From an uncultured Dorea sp. (lineage in GTDB: Bacteria > Bacillota > Clostridia > Lachnospirales > Lachnospiraceae): 13,841 bases of DNA. The translations under genes were made by a program, and so were the position numbers. Positions 6,252 through 13,841 of this stretch are shown piece by piece; position 1 is the first letter of the stretch, and each line of letters starts with the position of its first letter. A model generated the notes under the pieces. It was not told where the DNA came from. It saw only the letters and a list, made by a program, of their open reading frames with translations, and did not search any database. Location of the stretch: contig CAJTRE010000002.1 in NCBI GenBank assembly GCA_910578495.1, positions 117,241-131,081 on the forward strand. Reading direction: 5' to 3'.

Positions 6252-7496
6252 TTATTTTTTCTTTGTCGTGGGCACATCGCCCACATAAGGCCGCATTTGT
6301 AATGCGATACCAAGTTGAAGTAATTGACGTCCGTCCGATAGATCCATTTCTGTCAACATTTCAATTTTTTGGAGTCTGCGAAGCAATGAATTTCGATGTA
6401 AAAAAAGCGCTTCTGCGGCTTTCGTCCGAATTCCCATATTCTCTACCAGCACTTTCAACGTATAAACTAACTCCGTATGGTGAATAGCATCATATTCCTC
6501 CAATACTCCCAAATATCTTTGGACAAACTCTTGTAAATAAGGATTCCCTCCATCTTTTCGAATCGCACGTTCCAGTAACACTTCCGACAAACACGCATAC
6601 CCTTGGCTTCGTTTTCCGATTCTGCAGATTTCAATGACATCAGCCGCACATTCATGGGCGTGTCTTATTTCCAGATATGAAGCAACATCTTCTACAATTC
6701 CTGCCGTCACAACCATACCAACTCCTGCAAGAACTGCATTCTTCATACTCTTGACAAGTTCTTTTAAAACTCCCGTTTCTTTTCCACCCTGTAAAATGCA
6801 GGAAAAGCTGTCGCTTCTTCCGACCAGAACACCCGCATAACCATTTTTTTCTAAAACTCGTCTGAGTATTTTTTCTGTACGCTGCTTAATTTCTAAAATT
6901 TCTGCTTCCATCATATTTTCCACTTGTTCACGAAAACCATCCATATCCAATACAAACAAGCTGAATGGCGGTTCCGGCCACTTCAAAAATTTCGCACGAT
7001 AAAACGCTTCTTTCTCTGATGGAATAATTCCAAGAACAAGCTCTGTATAGAAATTAGCCTGCTGATGCCACAATTGCTCTCCAACCAGCTCTTTTGATGA
7101 ACTTTGTAATTCTCCGGCTATCACCCGTCTCACTATTGGTTCCGTAAGGCTGATTGTCGGCATCTCGACCGGCATTTCAAAAATAGGAATCTCCAGTTCT
7201 TCTGCCCGTTCCAATACACTCCGGGAAATTTCTCCGATAAATCTTGTTTTCAAAGCAAGCCCGCTTCCACTTTTATCCGCCAGCGCTTCTACAACCTGAA
7301 CTAATGCCTCGCTGTTATCTTTCAAAGCATACCCTGTCGTCACCAGAAATTCTCCCTGTTGCAGCCATTGCCTAATATCCGGTATTTCCATTGAATCGAC
7401 ACAACGTATCACCCGATTCAATCCCTTTTCTCCCGCCAACAATTTACATTCCTTCAAACCTCCAAAGGTGCGAGCCTCATTAACCGTTAACTGCAT
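6252..7496 (-). CDS. PucR-family transcriptional regulator (414 aa)
   Basis: Full-length regulator with the standard three parts. Residues about 1-125 form the PucR ligand-sensing domain (LTVNEARTFGGLKECKLLAG at the start, DIRQWLQQGEFLVTTGYAL, then LEIPIFEMPVEMP). Residues about 150-295 form the degenerate GGDEF-like CdaR/PucR middle domain. Residues about 335-400 form the helix-turn-helix: TLKVLVENMGIRTKAAEALF followed by LHRNSLLRRLQKIE, the recognition region. Family members usually activate purine, allantoin or amino-acid catabolism genes next to them, in response to a small ligand. ATG 7496 is fixed by a stop codon three codons upstream; the AGGAGG is 12 nt away, a little far, so translation may be modest. 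The gene lies between the fatty acid operon and the catabolic cluster, and its likely target is the cluster promoter at 6153-6182. Confidence 0.9.
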   Translation of the reverse strand: MQLTVNEARTFGGLKECKLLAGEKGLNRVIRCVDSMEIPDIRQWLQQGEFLVTTGYALKDNSEALVQVVEALADKSGSGLALKTRFIGEISRSVLERAEELEIPIFEMPVEMPTISLTEPIVRRVIAGELQSSSKELVGEQLWHQQANFYTELVLGIIPSEKEAFYRAKFLKWPEPPFSLFVLDMDGFREQVENMMEAEILEIKQRTEKILRRVLEKNGYAGVLVGRSDSFSCILQGGKETGVLKELVKSMKNAVLAGVGMVVTAGIVEDVASYLEIRHAHECAADVIEICRIGKRSQGYACLSEVLLERAIRKDGGNPYLQEFVQRYLGVLEEYDAIHHTELVYTLKVLVENMGIRTKAAEALFLHRNSLLRRLQKIEMLTEMDLSDGRQLLQLGIALQMRPYVGDVPTTKKK

Positions 7497-7551
7497 CTCT
7501 TCTATTTGCCTCCTAAAAGACGTTGTTTTCTTCTTTTTAACATTACTCTTT

Positions 7552-7580
7552 ATTCTATACTGTTCAAAATATTTTTACAA
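7552..7580 (-). promoter_or_regulatory. Possible promoter of the PucR-family gene
   Basis: Minus strand: TTGTAA (7575-7580), 17-nt spacer, TAGAAT (7552-7557), in the 94-nt AT-rich gap between accDA and the regulator. The -10 box is one mismatch from consensus, the -35 box is weak. No terminator hairpin is seen in this gap, so read-through from the fatty acid operon is equally possible. Confidence 0.35.
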
Positions 7581-7590
7581 GAAAACATTC

Positions 7591-9312
7591 CTACATTTTA
7601 CGAAATCTCTGATAACGCTTCTCTATCAATTCCTCTCTTGACATTGAATAATATTTTTGTATAAATTCGCTGATTTCACAAGTTAACTGACTTGTTACAT
7701 CTTCTATATTCTCTACGATATAGTGCGTTGGTTCTGCAAACACTTTTTCCACAACACCCATTTCTTTTAAGTCTGCTGCCGTAAGTCTCATTACTTTCGC
7801 CGCTTCTTTTGCTTTTGTACTGTCTTTCCAAAGAATGCTTGCGAATCCCTCCGGTGATAAAATAGAATAGATCGAATTTTCCAGCATCCATACTTCATCC
7901 GCTGTAGCCATAGCAAGCGCTCCGCCGCTTCCGCCCTCTCCTATAATAATAGAAAGAACCGGGGTTTTTAAACCGGACATTTCAAATATGTTTCTAGCTA
8001 TTGCCTCGCCCTGACCTCGCTCCTCTGCTTCTAAACCACAGAAAGCTCCCGGCGTATCTACAAAGCAAATCACTGGTCTATGGAATTTTTCCGCCTGCTT
8101 CATAAGACGTAATGCTTTTCGATATCCTTCCGGGGACGGCATGCCGAAATTATGCTCAATATTTTCTTTCGTACTTCTTCCTTTTTCCTGTGCGATTACA
8201 GTCACCGGAATCCCTTGAAACCTTGCAATGCCTCCGACAATCGCTTTATCATCTGCAAAATATCGATCACCATGAAATTCTGTAAACTCTGTAAATAAAG
8301 CCTGAATATAATCACTTCCCACCGGGCGGTCCTTCATTCTGGACAATTCTACTCTATCCCACGCATCTGCATCTTTTTGGTTTATATTGAAGGATTCTTT
8401 CCGCGCAGTATCGCATTTTGCACCAGTCAAATCTTGTACGTTGATTTCCTTTGCCTGCTCATGTATTTTCAAAATTTTAGACAACGTATCTTTAAGCTGT
8501 GGACGCTCTACAATTCCATCTATAAATCCATGTTCTAATAAAAATTCTGCTCTTTGAAATCCCTTTGGAAGTTTCTGCCCGATAGTCTGCTCAATGACTC
8601 TCGGGCCGGCAAAACCTATCAGTGCTTTGGGCTCTGCCAGGATAATGTCCCCCAGCATAGCAAAACTTGCGGTTACTCCTCCGGTTGTCGGATCTGTGAG
8701 GATGCTTATATACAAAAGTCCTGCTTCACTGTGACGCTTAATTGCCGCAGAAGTTTTCACCATCTGCATCAGCGACACGATACCTTCCTGCATTCTGGCT
8801 CCACCGGAACAGGCAAATATAACAACCGGAAGTTTTTCTTCGGTTGCACGTTCTACAGCTCTCGCAACCTTTTCGCCCACGACTTCTCCCATACTAGCCA
8901 TCATAAATCGGCCGTCACAAATACCAACTACCGTTTCTGTTCCGTTGATTTTCGCTTTTCCGGTCACCACAGCTTCTTCCAGGTTGGTTTTCTCCTGTAA
9001 CGCCTGAATCTTTTCTTCGTAACCTTTATACTTCAATGGATTTCTCGTCGTAAGCCCTTTATCCCACTCTTCAAATGTTCCTTCATCAGAAATCATTTCG
9101 ATACGACGATATGCATGCACTCGAAAATATCCACCGCATTTCGGACAAATATAAAAATCTTTCTTTACATCTTCTGTAATAATAGCTCCACCGCATTTAT
9201 TACATTTTCGAAGCAGCCCCTCTGGTACTTCCGGCCTTTTAGAACTGATTGTAAAATGATTTTTTCTCCCAGTAGAAAGTCTGGTCTTTTTGAACACATT
9301 ATCTAATTTCAT
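7591..9312 (-). CDS. accDA: Fused acetyl-CoA carboxylase carboxyltransferase, AccD-AccA (573 aa)
   Basis: Single chain carrying both carboxyltransferase subunits; it moves the carboxyl group from carboxybiotin on AccB to acetyl-CoA, giving malonyl-CoA. Residues 1 to about 285 are AccD (beta): a zinc finger with C37, C40, C56 and C59, then ACSGGARMQEG (167-177) of the crotonase-like acyl-CoA site. Residues about 315 to 573 are AccA (alpha): VGSDYIQALFTEF, HNFGMPSPEGYRKALRLM (388-405), VDTPGAFCG (418-426) and IGEGGSGGALA (457-467). The joining segment is short, about 30 residues, and the roughly 60-residue N-terminal helical part of a free-standing AccA such as that of E. coli is absent, so the fusion joins AccD nearly directly to the AccA core. 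The frame is continuous. Start ATG 9312 follows AAAGGTGA and is 16 nt after accC. Last gene of the fatty acid operon. Confidence 0.95.
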   Translation of the reverse strand: MKLDNVFKKTRLSTGRKNHFTISSKRPEVPEGLLRKCNKCGGAIITEDVKKDFYICPKCGGYFRVHAYRRIEMISDEGTFEEWDKGLTTRNPLKYKGYEEKIQALQEKTNLEEAVVTGKAKINGTETVVGICDGRFMMASMGEVVGEKVARAVERATEEKLPVVIFACSGGARMQEGIVSLMQMVKTSAAIKRHSEAGLLYISILTDPTTGGVTASFAMLGDIILAEPKALIGFAGPRVIEQTIGQKLPKGFQRAEFLLEHGFIDGIVERPQLKDTLSKILKIHEQAKEINVQDLTGAKCDTARKESFNINQKDADAWDRVELSRMKDRPVGSDYIQALFTEFTEFHGDRYFADDKAIVGGIARFQGIPVTVIAQEKGRSTKENIEHNFGMPSPEGYRKALRLMKQAEKFHRPVICFVDTPGAFCGLEAEERGQGEAIARNIFEMSGLKTPVLSIIIGEGGSGGALAMATADEVWMLENSIYSILSPEGFASILWKDSTKAKEAAKVMRLTAADLKEMGVVEKVFAEPTHYIVENIEDVTSQLTCEISEFIQKYYSMSREELIEKRYQRFRKM

Positions 9313-9328
9313 ATTTCACCTTTTATTC

Positions 9329-10663
9329 CTATAATCGTTCAATAAATTCAATATCAATGTTGCCGGACAAGTAATCCGGATGATTCAAAATCTCATACTG
9401 ATAATCTACGTTAGTGTCAATTCCCTCAATAACGACCTCTCCAAGAGCAGTCTGCATCTTACGGATTGCCTCATTTCGATTTTTTGCCCATACAATCAGT
9501 TTCGCCACCATAGAATCATAGTATGGCGGAATTGTATATCCACTATAAATGGCAGAATCAATTCGAATGCCTTTGCCTCCCGGCAGATACATATCTGTAA
9601 TAGTTCCCGGTGACGGACGAAACCCTTTCTCTGGGTTTTCCGCATTGATACGGCACTCAATGGCATGACCGGTCAGCTGTACGTCTTCTTGTTTAAAGAG
9701 AAGTTTTTTCCCGGATGCAATACGAATCTGCTCTTTAATCAGATCAATTCCTGTCACCCACTCTGTAACCGGATGCTCTACCTGAATGCGTGTATTCATT
9801 TCCATAAAATAAAAGTTCCCATTTTTCTCCAACAAAAACTCTATGGTTCCTGCATTTACATAGTTGGAAGCTTTCGCCGCTTTTACTGCTGCCTCGCCCA
9901 TCTTTGTCCGCAACTCTTCCGAAAGTGCAATTGATGGAGATTCCTCAATCATTTTCTGATGATTACGCTGAATGGAACAGTCACGCTCTCCAAGATGAAT
10001 AACATTTCCGTAACTGTCAGCAAGAATCTGGAACTCGATATGTCTCGGCTGTTCCACAAAATGCTCGATATACATGGTATTATCGCCAAACGCCATCTGT
10101 GTTTCCTTCTGAGCGGTATTAAAGCTCTGCTCAAATTCCTCCGGCGTCTGCGCCACACGCATTCCCTTACCGCCTCCGCCAAGAGCCGCTTTTATGATAA
10201 CCGGATAACCAATTTTTTCTGCAATTTCAGCGCCATCTTTGGCCTCATAAATTGCTTCCATACTTCCGGGAATAACCGGGACTCCTGCCGAAATCATAGT
10301 ATTTCTGGCTTCCTGTTTATTTCCTAATTTGGCAATAACCTCTGAACTCGGGCCAATGAACGTAATATTACATTGCTCGCACAGTTCCGCAAATTTGCTA
10401 TTTTCAGATAAGAAACCAAAACCCGGATGAATGGCCTCCGCACCTGTTATGATAGTTGCACTTATGATGCGGTCCATGCTCAAATAACTCTCACTAGACG
10501 GTGCAGCTCCAATACAAACAGCTTCATCTGCAAGTTTTGTGTGCAGCGCTTCTTTATCCGCCTCCGAATATACAGCCACCGTCTCAATCCCCATCTCACG
10601 ACAGGCACGAATGATACGAACGGCAATTTCTCCGCGGTTTGCAATCAATACTTTCTTAATCAT
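9329..10663 (-). CDS. accC: Biotin carboxylase subunit of acetyl-CoA carboxylase
   Basis: ATP-dependent biotin carboxylase of 444 residues, which carboxylates the biotin carried by AccB using bicarbonate. The ATP-grasp glycine loop is GGGGKGMR (162-169). Catalytic residues align with E. coli AccC at nearly the same numbers: K116, K159-region IIKAALGG, H209 in RHIEFQIL, K238 in NHQKMIEES, E288 in MEMN, R292 and E296 in TRIQVEHPVTE. The N-terminus KVLIANRGEIAVRIIRACRE is the canonical biotin-carboxylation domain start. Length matches the family (about 445 to 450). ATG 10663 sits behind AGGTGA, which overlaps the fabZ stop codon; the intergenic gap is 10 nt. It forms the AccC part of a complete set (accB, accC, accDA) in the operon. 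Confidence 0.97.
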   Translation of the reverse strand: MIKKVLIANRGEIAVRIIRACREMGIETVAVYSEADKEALHTKLADEAVCIGAAPSSESYLSMDRIISATIITGAEAIHPGFGFLSENSKFAELCEQCNITFIGPSSEVIAKLGNKQEARNTMISAGVPVIPGSMEAIYEAKDGAEIAEKIGYPVIIKAALGGGGKGMRVAQTPEEFEQSFNTAQKETQMAFGDNTMYIEHFVEQPRHIEFQILADSYGNVIHLGERDCSIQRNHQKMIEESPSIALSEELRTKMGEAAVKAAKASNYVNAGTIEFLLEKNGNFYFMEMNTRIQVEHPVTEWVTGIDLIKEQIRIASGKKLLFKQEDVQLTGHAIECRINAENPEKGFRPSPGTITDMYLPGGKGIRIDSAIYSGYTIPPYYDSMVAKLIVWAKNRNEAIRKMQTALGEVVIEGIDTNVDYQYEILNHPDYLSGNIDIEFIERL

Positions 10664-10673
10664 GTAGTCTCAC

Positions 10674-11102
10674 CTATCCAATCATAAATGTAAGCTCTGC
10701 TGTGGCCGTCACTTTTCCATCCACACTGGCTATAGCCTCACCCACACCTACCGGGCCTTTGACTTTGATAATTTTCGTTTCCAGTTTCAACTTATCGCCA
10801 GGTGTTACTTTACCTTTAAATTTACATTTATTAATAGCTCCAAAATAAGCAATCTTTCCCTGATTTTCTGGTTTACTTAAAATCGCAACTGCGCCGACCT
10901 GCGCCAAAGCCTCAATCTGAAGAACTCCCGGCATCACCGGTTCCTGCGGAAAATGTCCGGCAAAAAAGTCCTCGCGGTATGTCACGCATTTGTATCCTAC
11001 CGCATACTCGCCTGGCTCGTAGTCTTCAATGTAATCCACAAGAAGAAATGGTGAGCGGTGAGGAATGATTTCTTTGATTCCGTTAATATCTAAATGGTTC
11101 AT
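10674..11102 (-). CDS. fabZ: 3-hydroxyacyl-[ACP] dehydratase FabZ
   Basis: Hot-dog fold dehydratase of 142 residues that removes water from 3-hydroxyacyl-ACP to give trans-2-enoyl-ACP. The catalytic pair is visible as H50 and E64 in GHFPQEPVMPGVLQIEALAQ. The N-terminal IKEIIPHRSPFLLVD is the standard FabZ entry, and the length is typical. FabZ is preferred over FabA because of the glutamate in LQIEA and the short N-terminus. Its ATG at 11102 lacks a ribosome binding site at normal distance: the AAGGAG is 14 nt away and instead serves a two-codon ATG-TAA just upstream (see the entry at 11105). Neighbours are accB (38 nt upstream) and accC (10 nt downstream). Confidence 0.96.
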   Translation of the reverse strand: MNHLDINGIKEIIPHRSPFLLVDYIEDYEPGEYAVGYKCVTYREDFFAGHFPQEPVMPGVLQIEALAQVGAVAILSKPENQGKIAYFGAINKCKFKGKVTPGDKLKLETKIIKVKGPVGVGEAIASVDGKVTATAELTFMIG

Positions 11103-11104
11103 AA

Positions 11105-11124
11105 TTACATCTTTTTCTCCTTTT
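11105..11124 (-). promoter_or_regulatory. Start-stop (ATG-TAA) minimal frame in the fabZ ribosome binding region
   Basis: Minus strand: AAAAGGAG (11117-11124), a 6-nt spacer AAAAAG, then ATG (11110-11108) and at once TAA (11107-11105), ending 2 nt before the fabZ ATG at 11102. The strong Shine-Dalgarno is ideally spaced for this minimal frame and not for fabZ, so fabZ may depend partly on re-initiation. It may also be a chance arrangement with a long spacer. Confidence 0.4.
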
Positions 11125-11140
11125 AGGGTGTATTTTTCGT

Positions 11141-11548
11141 TTACTTCACACGAAACAATGGCTGTCCATATTCTACCGGCTGACCATTCTTTACAAGAAC
11201 TTCTGTGATGGTTCCATCGTAATCGCTTTCAATATCATTCATCAATTTCATAGCTTCTACAATAGCCAAAGTTTGTCCTTTTTTCACAGCAGTTCCCACT
11301 GTAACGAATGGTTCTGCATCTTCGTACGGCGCAGCGTAGAATGTGCCTACAAGCGGAGATACCACAAGATTACCTTCTGGCGTATCTGGTGTCACAACAT
11401 CCATGTCCACTTCTGGCCTATCTAGTGTCGGTTTCCCTTCTTTTTTGCTTAATTCTAATTTGACGCCTTCTTCTTCGTATTTGAAGTCTGTTAATTTTGA
11501 CTCAGACACAGCGCCAATCAACGTAATCAGATTTTCAAATTTCATCAT
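11141..11548 (-). CDS. accB: Biotin carboxyl carrier protein of acetyl-CoA carboxylase
   Basis: BCCP, the biotin-bearing carrier that shuttles CO2 between AccC and the carboxyltransferase. The C-terminal biotinyl domain carries VEAMKLMNDIE with the biotinylated lysine K101, preceded by VVSPLVGTFYAAP, which includes the thumb-type segment seen in bacterial BCCP. The middle (about 35-65) is a charged, proline-containing linker. The N-terminal helix KFENLITLIGAVSES is the usual AccB start. I choose ATG 11548 because TGAGG lies 6 nt before it; the ATG at 11560, four codons earlier and 3 nt after the fabF stop, has no ribosome binding site. The length, 135 aa, is on the short side of normal for AccB because the linker is short. 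Confidence 0.95.
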   Translation of the reverse strand: MMKFENLITLIGAVSESKLTDFKYEEEGVKLELSKKEGKPTLDRPEVDMDVVTPDTPEGNLVVSPLVGTFYAAPYEDAEPFVTVGTAVKKGQTLAIVEAMKLMNDIESDYDGTITEVLVKNGQPVEYGQPLFRVK

Positions 11549-11563
11549 GTTAATCCTCATAAT

Positions 11564-12805
11564 TTAGTTTTCAAATTTCTTCAACAGCAAAGTTGCATTG
11601 TGTCCGCCAAAACCAAGGGAATTGGTAAGGACATAATTCACATCTTTTTCTATCGGTGCGCCTACGGCGTAATTTAATGTACATTCTTCATCTACATTTT
11701 CTGTTCCCATAGTCTGGTGAATAAAACCTTCCTCAATAGACTTAACGCAGACAATAAATTCTACACCGCCTGCTGCTCCCAGCAAATGTCCAATCATAGA
11801 TTTTGTAGAGTTAACGACAACTTTTTTTGAAGCTGTCTCTCCAAGCGCCAGTTCGATTGCTCTTGTCTCAAATAAATCGTTATGATGTGTACTGGTTCCG
11901 TGGGCGTTGATATAATCTATCTGCTCCGGCTTTACGCCTCCTTCTTCCATAGCAAGAGACATGGCTTTTGCAGCGCCGCTTCCATCCTCTGCCGGAGAAG
12001 TAATATGATAAGCATCTCCGGTAGCGCCGTAGCCTGCAACTTCAGCGTATATTTTCGCCCCTCTTGCCTCCGCATGCTCCAATTCCTCCAGCACAACAAT
12101 TCCGGCTCCCTCTCCAAGAACGAACCCGTCCCTGTCTTTGTCAAATGGAATGGAAGCCCGCATAGGATCTGTTGCTTTTGATAATGCGGTAAGACTTGTG
12201 AATCCTGCCACTCCTGTCGGACAGATACAGCTCTCTGTTCCACCTGTCAGCATAATATCAGCATCCCCATACTGAATGGCACGAAATGCGTCACCGATAC
12301 AGTTAGTTCCTGACGCACAAGCTGTCACTACGTTAGTGCATTTTCCGCGAAAACCAAGCTGAATAGAAATATTTCCTGCTGCCATATTGGAAATCATCAG
12401 CGGTATCATAAGTGGATTGGCTCTAGATGGACCTTTTTCCAAAATCTTTTTGTACTCTCGCTCCACTACCTCTAAGCTTCCGATTCCAGAACCTACGATA
12501 ACACCTGCGCGGAAAGCATCCTCTTTTTCCATGTCCAGACCAGCATCTTCACAAGCCTCTTTTGCAGCGGCAACTGCATATTGTGAAAATAATTCCATTC
12601 GTTTTGCCGCTTTAAAATCCATGCGCTCTTTTGCCACAAAATCTTTCACTTCTGCTGCGTTCTTTACTTTATAATCTTTAGTATCGAATCTCGTGATCTC
12701 ACTGATTCCAACTTTTCCGGCTTTGATTCCGGCCCAAAAATCTTCCACCGTATTCCCGATTGGTGTCACCGCTCCCAGACCGGTTACTACAACTCGTCTT
12801 TTCAT
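11564..12805 (-). CDS. fabF: 3-oxoacyl-[ACP] synthase II FabF
   Basis: Condensing enzyme of 413 residues that elongates acyl-ACP with malonyl-ACP. The thiolase-fold Cys-His-His triad is C163 in VTACASGTN, H302 in NAHGTSTHHND and H340 in KSMIGHLLGAAGG, practically the numbering of E. coli FabF (C163, H303, H340). The C-terminal NSLGFGGHNATLLLKKF is also diagnostic. It is FabF and not a chain-length factor because the cysteine is present, and not FabH because of the His-His pair. The start is ATG 12805, giving MKRRVVVTGLGAVTPIG behind AAGGAG with a 9-nt spacer; ATG 12838 would overlap fabG and add eleven residues without homology. The gap to fabG is 13 nt, and accB follows closely. Confidence 0.97.
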   Translation of the reverse strand: MKRRVVVTGLGAVTPIGNTVEDFWAGIKAGKVGISEITRFDTKDYKVKNAAEVKDFVAKERMDFKAAKRMELFSQYAVAAAKEACEDAGLDMEKEDAFRAGVIVGSGIGSLEVVEREYKKILEKGPSRANPLMIPLMISNMAAGNISIQLGFRGKCTNVVTACASGTNCIGDAFRAIQYGDADIMLTGGTESCICPTGVAGFTSLTALSKATDPMRASIPFDKDRDGFVLGEGAGIVVLEELEHAEARGAKIYAEVAGYGATGDAYHITSPAEDGSGAAKAMSLAMEEGGVKPEQIDYINAHGTSTHHNDLFETRAIELALGETASKKVVVNSTKSMIGHLLGAAGGVEFIVCVKSIEEGFIHQTMGTENVDEECTLNYAVGAPIEKDVNYVLTNSLGFGGHNATLLLKKFEN

Positions 12806-12818
12806 ATTTCCTGTCTCC

Positions 12819-13559
12819 TTATATACATAGCCCGCCATCTACATGAAGTACCTGACCAGTAATATATCCTGCCTCTTCGGACGCCAAAAATGCTGCCGCC
12901 GCCGCGATATCTTCTGCCTTGCCAAATTTGCAAAAAGGAATCTGTGCAATGGCTCCTTCTTTTACTTTATCGGAAAGTACCGCTGTCATATCTGTTTCAA
13001 TAAAGCCTGGTGCAATAGCATTTACCGTAATTTGGCGGGAAGCCACTTCTCTTGCCGCAGCTTTTGTAAGTCCTATCACTCCCGCTTTGGAAGCCGCATA
13101 ATTCGCCTGACCTGCATTTCCAGTAACACCCACTACAGAGGACATGTTGATGATTCGCCCGCTGCGCTGTTTTAACATCTGTCTTGTTGCAAAGCGGATG
13201 GTATTAAATGTTCCTTTTAAGTTTGTCTCAATAACTTTGTCAAAATCTTCTTCTGACATCTTCATCAACAGACCGTCTTTGGTTATTCCTGCATTGTTTA
13301 TCAAAATGTCCAGACTACCGTACTCTTTAATCACGTTCTGAATGAATGTTTCGCATTTCTCATAGTCAGAAACATCACACTGATAGATGACTGCTTTTCC
13401 ACCAGCGGCTTCAATCTCGTTTTTTACTCCCTCGGCTCTGTCTTTTGAACCATTGTAATTAATGACAACCATTGCTCCCTGTGAGGCAAACTTTAAGGCG
13501 ATTGCCTTACCGATTCCTCTGGACGCTCCGGTTACAACTGCTACCTTACCTGTTAACAT
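12819..13559 (-). CDS. fabG: 3-oxoacyl-[ACP] reductase FabG
   Basis: Short-chain dehydrogenase/reductase of 246 residues that reduces 3-oxoacyl-ACP with NADPH. The nucleotide-binding motif is TGASRGIG (10-17), followed by NNAG (88-91), N113 in TNLKG, and the catalytic S141, Y154 and K158 in SSVVGVTGNAGQANYAASKA. The C-terminal PGFIETDMT and ITGQVLHVDGG are characteristic of FabG. Length is exactly typical. The start is ATG 13559 behind GTGGGGGAA; the longer frame from 13595 adds an arginine-rich stretch without homology and would lie inside fabD. Its first 7 nt overlap the end of fabD, so the two are likely translationally coupled. Confidence 0.97.
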   Translation of the reverse strand: MLTGKVAVVTGASRGIGKAIALKFASQGAMVVINYNGSKDRAEGVKNEIEAAGGKAVIYQCDVSDYEKCETFIQNVIKEYGSLDILINNAGITKDGLLMKMSEEDFDKVIETNLKGTFNTIRFATRQMLKQRSGRIINMSSVVGVTGNAGQANYAASKAGVIGLTKAAAREVASRQITVNAIAPGFIETDMTAVLSDKVKEGAIAQIPFCKFGKAEDIAAAAAFLASEEAGYITGQVLHVDGGLCI

Positions 13560-13841
13560 GTCAATTCCCCCACGACTTTTTCTACATCTTCCCATGCTTC
13601 GATGTTATATACCTTCACATCGCGATTAATTTTTTTCATAAATCCTGCCAGTGTCTTGCCCGGTCCAATCTCTACAAAAGTATCTACGCCGTCTACAATC
13701 ATCTGTTCCACGCTTTGCATCCACTTCACAGATTCGCTGACCTGTTGCTCTAACAATGCCTTTGTCTCCATAATATCTTCAACTTTTTTGGCTGTTACGT
13801 TTGTATAATATGGAATCGCAAGCGGATGTAAGGTTACCTGA
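13553..13841 (-). CDS. fabD: Malonyl-CoA:ACP transacylase FabD, C-terminal 95 codons
   Basis: The 3' end of fabD, open to the right edge of the window; the gene continues beyond it. FabD transfers malonyl from CoA to ACP. The visible part reads PYYTNVTAKKVEDI, then LLEQQVSESVKWMQSVEQMI and the family hallmark FVEIGPGKTLAGFMKK, as in the last third of FabD. The catalytic serine and histidine lie in the missing N-terminal part. The stop TAA at 13553-13555 overlaps the start of fabG by 7 nt. Position and order agree with a standard clostridial fatty acid operon whose first genes are outside the window. Confidence 0.93.
   Translation of the reverse strand, partial: QVTLHPLAIPYYTNVTAKKVEDIMETKALLEQQVSESVKWMQSVEQMIVDGVDTFVEIGPGKTLAGFMKKINRDVKVYNIEAWEDVEKVVGELTC

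Noticed and set aside
6268..6284. Inverted repeat GTGGGC / GCCCAC with a 5-nt loop
   Set aside because: It lies within the last codons of the PucR-family gene and is followed on the minus strand by a purine-rich sequence, not by T. The real terminator is at 6198-6223.
8554..9000. Plus-strand open frame of 148 codons opposite accDA
   Set aside because: It is entirely antisense to the conserved AccD domain and shows no recognisable family.
12806..12838. Longer N-terminus for FabF
   Set aside because: It would overlap the end of fabG and precede the usual MKRRVVVTG start, which has its own AAGGAG.
13560..13595. Longer N-terminus for FabG
   Set aside because: The extra 12 residues overlap fabD, lack homology, and the site GTGGGGGAA fits the ATG at 13559.
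1..13841. Search for mobile elements, CRISPR arrays, tRNA or rRNA genes
   Set aside because: No transposase or integrase frame, no regularly spaced direct repeats and no tRNA-like or rRNA-like stretch was found on either strand; intergenic space is short throughout.

Overview
The window looks like chromosomal DNA of a low-to-moderate GC Firmicute of class Clostridia, most likely Lachnospiraceae. This is inferred from the single-chain AccD-AccA carboxyltransferase, the gene order fabD-fabG-fabF-accB-fabZ-accC-accDA, strong AGGAGG-type ribosome binding sites and sigma-A-like promoters. Every supported gene lies on the minus strand, so transcription runs from high to low coordinates. I see no tRNA, rRNA, CRISPR array, insertion sequence or integrase.

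From 13841 down to 7591 is the 3' part of a type II fatty acid synthesis operon: fabD (C-terminal part only), fabG, fabF, accB, fabZ, accC and a fused accDA. Genes are spaced from a 7-nt overlap to 38 nt. Together they make malonyl-CoA (AccB/AccC/AccDA), load it onto ACP (FabD) and run condensation, ketoreduction and dehydration (FabF, FabG, FabZ). ACP, the enoyl reductase and FabH are not in the window.

A PucR-family regulator (7496-6252) follows 94 nt after accDA, with no visible terminator in between. A textbook intrinsic terminator (6223-6198) ends that block. The same short gap holds a promoter with an extended -10 box, and a perfect 10-bp palindrome just upstream of its -35 box. This promoter drives a tight four-gene cluster (6110-2304): a nitrilase-superfamily amidase, an NCS1/CodB-type permease, a DUF1177 protein and a hydantoin/Asp-Glu racemase-type enzyme. 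I read it as an uptake and breakdown operon for a small N-carbamoyl-, hydantoin- or nucleobase-like compound, probably controlled by the adjacent PucR protein. It has no recognisable ring-opening hydantoinase, which makes the DUF1177 protein the interesting unknown. This is the best candidate for an undescribed system here.

Below it (2232-251) a second promoter drives a small operon of three different GNAT acetyltransferases and a MmcQ/YjbR-family protein. The first GNAT gene carries an in-frame stop after codon 25, immediately followed by an ATG. At the far left (114-1) is the beginning of a further gene with its own promoter and strong ribosome binding site; only 38 codons are visible and I do not recognise the product.
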